Origin: Leucaena leucocephala
Taxonomy: Eukaryota > Streptophyta > Magnoliopsida > Fabales > Fabaceae
DNA length: 64,000 nucleotides
Assembly (NCBI GenBank): GCA_037074615.1
Contig: CM073535.1
Location: 9,587,001-9,651,000 of the forward strand
Direction: 5' to 3'
A model generated the notes under the pieces. The model saw nothing but the letters and a program-made list of their open reading frames with translations, ran no database searches and had not been told where the DNA came from. Position numbers and translations under genes: made by a program. Positions 58,400 through 64,000 of the stretch are shown in pieces; the stretch's first letter is position 1, and each line of letters begins with the position of its first letter.

Positions 58400-59420
58400 T
58401 AACAATGTTTTTTACAAAAAAAAGAGTACAAAAATCTGCTCAGGGATGTTGTGCATCATCTTGCACATTTTCGTTGAAATATGGTTGTGGCGGCTACTGT
58501 GGAGCCGGTGGGGAAGGTGGCAGGGGTGATGGGCCTAATATGACAAAAGCTGGTATGTTAATAGTAGGTATTGGCAAAGGAGTTGTGATGCCTAGAATTT
58601 GTGTCAATAGAGCCCTCATGAAGGCATCTACATGCGACTACATTTAGCTATGTGTGGTCTGCACCTGGGTCTGTACCTGGGTTGTACCATGGTCTCCTTT
58701 TGTTCCTACATCTCGTATCTAACCTCATCTCGAAGCTTGTTCATAGATACTTCAGTTTGTCTCCAGACTCCTGTACTCGTCTGGGCCAGTATAGCTTGTG
58801 ACTGAGAGGACAATGGGTCCTGAGACGGGCCATGAGTAATCAAAGACGGTCTTAGTCTTGTTGGTATAGGACCAAGATTAAGTCCTATGATCCTGCCTAG
58901 GTGCTGAGGTCAGACATGGGCCTCTGGGAATGATGCGATGGGATCTAAAATGGACCCATGTGACTCCAGCATGTCTACATCGATATGAGTTATCTGCGCT
59001 ATCAAAACAATTAGAAAAATTAAACAAATCAAAAAATGTTTATTTATAAAAACACTAAATTGTGTTAATTAAATAGATACCATAACTTCTTCAACCCCTT
59101 CTGATGTAGGAGTCCCTGTGCCACGTGGTCTGGTGGCACCTCTCTAGGACGCTTCTTGAAATAAATTTACATATATGGTTATTCAAGTGGGCGAAGAATT
59201 AAATATTATGAATTTAATTAACTAAATTCAGACCCTCGCCTCTAATGTAAATAATGATCTTATAAACTCCCTCTAATCTTGCACATAGACACCATATGTC
59301 CTCCTTACTCTACATATATTCACCACTTGCCTGATGAAATAGGGCCAGCCTGGCATTCCTCCAGTCCTCTGCTAGCTTCTTCATGGTGTTCCCCCATAAC
59401 GCTCTTCCACTACAAACTTA
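58400..59420 (-). pseudogene. CACTA Ptta-like second gene (decayed)
   Basis: Segment 59060-59420 matches the Ptta-like fragment at 38440-38760 closely in the same orientation. Further along the - strand are SQSQAILAQTSTGVWRQ (58760-58800) and a Pro-rich stretch (58460-58560), plausible for the C-terminal part of this protein. Stops are present. The + strand ORF at 58405-58647 is a shadow. Confidence 0.55.
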
Positions 59421-59639
59421 GTCTGTAATTAAATATTAGATAATGAAAAATAAGGGTTTATAATCAAAATATAAATAAATTAAATAAATAACTCAACTTA
59501 AATAAATAAGCCATGTAAGTAAAATTTCTATTTGTACCTCAAAAGTGGACTAAAATCTCGATATTCGCATCAAGTAAGACTTCTGTTCATAATTCGGGTG
59601 AGCTTTGCTACTCCTAAACAACAAAACTTTGAAATGAAG

Positions 59640-60252
59640 GTGTAGGGGTATTTATAAGTTGCTGAAAGTGCATTCTTTTTAGCGGTTTGTTCATTTGTAG
59701 CAGTTAATTATGACAAAACTGCTATAAATTGCGAACAGTATCTGACACGTGTCCATATATCGTATGAGTGGGAGTTTATAGAAGTTTAAATCACTACAAA
59801 CATGTCCCTAGAGCAGAATAAAAATGGTCATTTTCCTCATGCAAGTTTACAGTGGTTTTAACCGCTACAAAATCTGGCATGCAAACCATCTATTATCGAT
59901 AGGGAAGTTTACAGTGGTTTAAAATGGCTGCAAACTACTGTGAAACCAATAGTCACTTATTCGCTTGGAATTTTGCAATGATTTTGACCACTGGAAACTA
60001 TTTGTGCATTGTAGTGCGAATTTTAGTAGCGGTTTTAACCATTGTAATTTTGTTCTCGCATTATGGCGCCAGCTTGGCTCTATATTTGTAGTAGCTATAA
60101 CTGCAGTAAATGTCTCTGTAGATATTGTTCACAGTCAAACAACTACAAATTTACAGTGGTTTATCATCAAACCACTACAAAATGACAATTTGAAGCAGTT
60201 TACCCCTAATTGCAACAAAGAAGTCGTTGTAACTCTCAGTTGTTTTCTAGTG
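59640..60252. repeat. Right subterminal repeats and terminus of the CACTA at 56452
   Basis: More than ten copies of TTTACAGTGGTTT, CGCTACAAA and related motifs in both orientations lie here. The arm matches 40136-40694. The + strand ORF at 59965-60267 is made by these repeats and is not a gene. Confidence 0.8.
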
Positions 60253-60900
60253 ATTTTTACATTTTGAACAATAAAAATGAAGTTCTTCCTTACTTAGATA
60301 CTCACAAGAATATGCTCATGAATATGAACTCAAGAAAGAGCTATATGCAACTAACTAATGACCATAATTGGTTTTTGTAGAATAGCTCAAGCAAGAGGTG
60401 TTAAAGAATAACAATCATTATGAGATAATACAAAGGCTAGCTATAGGGCCTCATTTTAAGGTTGTGTATTAGGAAGGGTATGACATAAATGGTTACTAAT
60501 TTTATACTAAAATCCAATATGAGAAAAGTACTATGCAGAATAGTGAGGTAATGGTTGTGGCCTGAATCGATGCATTTTGCTAGTTCAAAAGATAAAAAGG
60601 CCACAATTAGCGTCCATGCCATATTATAGAGTGATTGAAGAGATTTGGGAGGTTAGTTACTCTAAGTTTAAACTACTAGTCTTCAAATATAAATAGGTTA
60701 ATAGTAATGATATGCAAGTAGATGAAAAATTTGGATTTACTTTAGTCAATCTTCAGAGAGTTGGATACCTAGATGAGTCATTCATCTTAGCAAATTAAGC
60801 AATTTAAGTATTTTATGTCACCGATCCAGCAAATAAAGATTTTTCAATTGTGCTCCAAGGTAAAAAGGCAAGCGATTGGTGGATATGATATTGACTTAGG
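60253..60900 (+). pseudogene. CACTA TNP2 transposase, DUF4218 end and DUF4216 (broken)
   Basis: This resumes the gene cut at 56452: YILNN, then EVLPYLDTHKN, then many stops. From about 60615 it reads YYRVIEEIWEVSYSKFKL, FKYK, EKFGFTLVNLQRVGYLDESF, VFYVTDPANKDFSIVLQGK, which is DUF4216. The order core, DUF4218, DUF4216 across 54984-60900 is that of one TNP2 protein. Confidence 0.87.
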
Positions 60901-61289
60901 GTTCAACCTTGATGAAACCTCGTATTTCACAACTGCTTGACCCTAAACAACAGAGTTTGATTTGATAGATGACTAATATGCTTTTAGGGATAATCATTAT
61001 GAAGGAATTTGGGTGAATACCAACTAGTAAAAAAATTGTTTATTGTGTGTAATAAATATTTATTTAATTACTAAATTAATTGCATGATTACTATTTTTGA
61101 TTCTTACCTTTATTTATTATTTTGTGAACATGATGAAGTACATTTTTGGTAAATATTTGACAATTATTTTATGACCATTTAAATTTTGGCATTGCTAACT
61201 TCATACTTTGTTGCCTATAAATTAGCTTGTCTTGATCATGTTAAATACAAGATGATATAAAATGAAAAATTAATTCAAAAATGAAAAAA

Positions 61290-61627
61290 AAATTAAGTTT
61301 TCCACGGAGGTTAAATGGAAAAGTGCCATGGAAAGCTTAAAAAGCCAAAAATATTAAAAAAAAAATCAAGCTTTCCATGGTAGTTTTAGCTAAAATCGCT
61401 GTGGAAAGAAAGCCATTAATGGTCATTTTTTTTAGTAACTGACGTTAATGGTTTTAACTTTCACGGCTATTTTTGCATAAAACCGCCATGAAAAATTACC
61501 TTTAATAGCAGTTACAAAACCACAGTTAAAAGTTAGATTTATAATGGTGGTGGAATTCACACTGCTCCCAAAACTGTTATAAAATACCACTTTTAACCAT
61601 CGGTTAAAAGGCTTTTTTCCACTAGTG
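61290..61627. repeat. Right terminus of the outer CACTA element
   Basis: The last bases, inverted, read CACTAGTGGAAAAAAGCC, a CACTA end. Upstream, motifs such as TTTCCATGG, AACCGCCATG and TTTAACCAT recur in both orientations. It closes the TNP2-bearing element; the matching left end was not found. Confidence 0.75.
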
Positions 61628-62439
61628 TAAATTTCACTATATGATTTCTTTTTTGATTTCATACCATTATATTCCCTAGTGTTCAAAATATATGAGACCA
61701 ACTGTGTTAGGTCCAAAATATATTATATATAAAATTATACGTCAAATGTTGATTGTTAGTTTTTAAATGACATGATACATAATAAAAACAGATATAGAAA
61801 TAGGCATCCCAAAAAATTTAATTTTAATAATAATTTCAATGGCAGGGGAATTGATAGTTAAAACATGAAAATATTAGCTTCTTTAATTTAAACTTTTAAA
61901 AGTTATGGATGTGATATACAATTGACCTAAAGTTAATGAGAGTTTTATGTATTTTAACCTATTAAAATCTATCCCCTCACCCCCTTTTTTTGCCAAGTAT
62001 ATGTATTATCATATTGGAGAAAATAATATTCGAGATATTATCGAGTACTAAATGTGGGCATATCTCTAATGGAAATTTAAACTTTATTTTGCTATATTAT
62101 GAGGGATTAGCTCTTTTTGTTAGATCAAATCCCCGTGGGTATCCCCTCACCTTTGTTTAAACAAACAACGGCTAGGGATAAAATTTTGGAGTATTTTGGG
62201 CCTAGTTTAATTGGTATCATAGATTTTGGAATCCAAAGGGATCTATCTATCTATATATATATATATATATATATATATGGACTAATTGGTCCATGTCTTG
62301 CCACTTCTTAAATTGTTGTCTCATGAATATTTCAAGCCTCTCACAAAATTGTTAATTATATATGGGGAATATTTTCTTGTAAAAATTATTCACATTTATT
62401 CTTATATTTTTTATGAGGTTAAATTAAATCACATGTATG

Positions 62440-62545
62440 TTAGCATATAAATCCACACTCACACACACCACTAGCAGGTTCAAACCTGCGACCTCAACCC
62501 TAAAGGGGAGAGGTTGTGCCACTGGACCATTAGTTTGTTGGCACA
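62440..62545 (-). mobile_element. tRNA-derived SINE head
   Basis: On the - strand the RNA polymerase III A box TGGTCCAGTGG (62519-62529) fits the consensus exactly. About 35 bases further is a B-box-like GGTTTGAACC (62477-62486). The spacing and the CCTCTCCCC..GAGGTCGCAGG context are those of plant SINEs. The tail toward 62340 is AT-rich. No cloverleaf forms, so it is not a tRNA gene. Confidence 0.65.
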
Positions 62546-63821
62546 TTTATTGTTACATAACATACCTCCTCGATTTAAAATAGTTAGAATATTTGTTGAA
62601 AAAATGGTTAAAATTTTCATGAAAAAATACTAAAGTTTCATATTCCTTGTGGAAATTGGAAAGATACTATCCTGAACTTTGGATCACAAGTCTATGGTAA
62701 AACTCCAACAAGGGTCCAAGAGAAGTAATATGGAGAAGTGGAGGTGTAATAATTTAGGATTAGGAGTACTAAATTTTGGTTGTAACACCAAAGCTATGCG
62801 GTGCTCCGGTAAGCCAGAATCGGTTACAAATGGTGTCCGTTATGAGAACTGCTTATTCAATTCAATCATTACCTTAATGCTTCTTCTTAGGTCACAAGTT
62901 AGCAAAGCTATGCGGTGCTATTTGTTTATATCTTGTTACTTCTTATATTGTTTTCTTATATGAGGTTTTGTGTTAGCGTTGGCCCAAAAAGAATGAACTT
63001 TTCTAACCTCCTAGAGTCTTACTAAATTAAATTAGGTGGATTTTCATATGATAAAGTTTGAAAATTTAAGCGTATGATTGTTATATACCAAACATGGTTT
63101 TAAAACACTTACAAAATTTGTTGAAAAATTAGTTTAAAAAGTTTTTCACTAAAAAATTATAGTTTCATCATATTCTTTATAAATATTGAGAAAATAATAC
63201 CCAAAATTTGGGTTATTATAATTAGTCGAGTCAATGGGTCAACATGGGTCCACGGAAAATAATAATATGAGAAAAAGAGAGCCGTCATATTTGAATGACA
63301 GAACGTGAAGTTGTTTGTTGGAATGGAAGTATATGTGGTCCAATTATTTTATCACTTGTCACTTCATAAAATACCTTCTTATATTAACTTTCTCTTGTTC
63401 TGATGATCCTTATCTCTTTTTCATCTTCTGTCTATTTTAGATTGATGTTGCTCTCCATTACTCAAGTTAGTCCTATTTATGCATCAATTTAATCATGTTA
63501 ATATCATCGCATGCAAGAAAAATTTGCTCAATAGTCTTGTCTATTCTATTTTTAGTGGGACATTGAAAAAGGGATGTCAATATGCTGCTTGAATCATTTC
63601 TACTGTACTTCCTTTACAAAATTGATGTTTTATTAACCCCCAACTCTCATTTCTTTAATACCAACTTTAGTTGTATAATTTTCTTCATTTAATTATATAA
63701 TTAATCTTTTTATTAAAAGAAAATCTTTCTTATTAAGACATTATTATTACTAATTACAGGTCAAATTAGGTAGATTTTGAATGTCATCACATACTTCACC
63801 GATTAAAAATATAATTAATTA

Positions 63822-63995
63822 CTCCCTTTTCTTTTTATCCTTAATATAAAATATAATTGACTAATTTAAAAAAATTAAAAAAATAAATAAATATTAGATA
63901 TAAAATATATTAAAGTCTTGTATTTAATTAGGATTAAATATAACAATTCATCTAACTCTTATATTAAAGATTAAAAATAGTATAAATTTTAGGAG
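63822..63995. mobile_element. Stowaway-like MITE
   Basis: The left end reads CTCCCTTTTC after TA; the right end, inverted, reads CTCCTAAAATTT before TA. Both arms then contain CTTAATATAA or CTTTAATATAA. The TA flanks and CTCC termini follow the Stowaway (Tc1/mariner MITE) pattern. Length is about 174 bp. Confidence 0.6.
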
Positions 63996-64000
63996 TAATT

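Larger units (their letters stand above)
56452..60252. mobile_element. CACTA transposon inserted into the TNP2 gene of another CACTA
   Basis: The left end reads CTCTACAAAAAAGAAC; the right end, inverted, reads CACTAGAAAACAACTGAG. Flanks ATC (56449-56451) and ATT (60253-60255) fit a 3-bp target duplication with one later change. Left and right arms carry TTTGTAGCGG/CCGCTACAAA subterminal motifs. The interior holds TNP2 and Ptta-like relics on the - strand. Taking it out rejoins the surrounding TNP2 frame (VMQTY to YILNN). Confidence 0.85.
61628..64000. other. AT-rich end of window with small repeats
   Basis: I see no gene. A partly degenerate tandem duplication relates about 62560-62980 to 63100-63400 (shared AATTTGTTGAAAAA..TGGTT, then TAGTTTCATATT-like and GGGTCCA motifs). 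An AT/TA run at 62248-62279 is a simple microsatellite. ORFs here have no recognisable content. Confidence 0.5.

Noticed and set aside
59965..60267. A 100-codon ORF on the + strand
   Set aside because: It is built from CACTA subterminal repeats in both orientations.
62248..62279. TA-rich run as a possible promoter TATA element
   Set aside because: It is a simple dinucleotide microsatellite with no gene downstream.
62440..62545. tRNA gene on the - strand
   Set aside because: Pol III boxes are present but no acceptor stem or anticodon arm can be formed. A SINE explains it better.

Overview
The window is nuclear DNA of a flowering plant, most likely a eudicot. It is AT-rich and gene-poor, and is dominated by plant transposable elements: Copia and Ty3/Gypsy LTR retrotransposons, CACTA transposons, MITEs and a SINE. 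The only host genes I can recognise are degraded copies of one receptor-kinase family and one truncated SPX-domain gene. I see no intact, clearly functional host gene, no tRNA or rRNA gene, no CRISPR array and no bacterial, viral or organellar block. I also see no candidate for a new biological system. The interest lies in how the genes were broken and in the order of the insertions.

Host genes. Three tandem loci encode G-type (bulb-type) lectin receptor-like kinases of the LECRK/RLK1 type. All are on the + strand and apparently intronless. Copy A (649-2618 plus 13482-13845) has two nonsense codons and two frameshifts, and is split by a 10.9-kb Copia element in the kinase activation loop. Copy B (27109-29505) is the best preserved; its lectin domain carries two mutually compensating frameshifts, followed by about 660 clean codons including a kinase domain with all catalytic residues. 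Copy C (34655-36220 plus 41465-42215) has lost its ATG, has several frameshifts and stops, and is split by a 5.2-kb LTR element between kinase strands beta-2 and beta-3. A and C also share their 3' flank, so they arose by segmental duplication and were later hit by different elements. Both lack the catalytic Asp of the kinase (HCN in place of HCD). Smaller relics of the B type lie at 26629-26877 and 31444-31701. An SPX4-like C-terminal half on the - strand (30342-30868) sits between B and its 3' relic.

Layout. 1-16930: copy A with an Angela/BARE-like Copia element that carries an inverted solo LTR of the same family. 16930-18247: MITEs, including a Mutator-type one with a perfect 10-bp target duplication. 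18248-26300: a Ty3/Gypsy remnant with a CACTA element inside it, followed by a roughly 560-bp unit present three times that includes the end of the 3' LTR. 26500-31700: copy B, the SPX relic and the kinase fragments. 31700-34490: AT-rich intergenic sequence. 34490-43700: copy C and its insertion, which itself holds CACTA transposase remnants. 43700-50600: mostly unrecognised AT-rich DNA with one CACTA arm (46114-47880). 50680-54070: an internally deleted Ty3/Gypsy element on the - strand. 54560-61627: a Copia-type LTR piece, then a TNP2 CACTA transposase gene interrupted by a second CACTA element (56452-60252). 61630-64000: AT-rich DNA with a microsatellite, a tRNA-derived SINE head and a Stowaway-like MITE.

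All product names come from reading translated motifs by eye. No database search was possible. Boundaries given as approximate are approximate. Exact boundaries are those supported by target-site duplications or LTR ends read directly.
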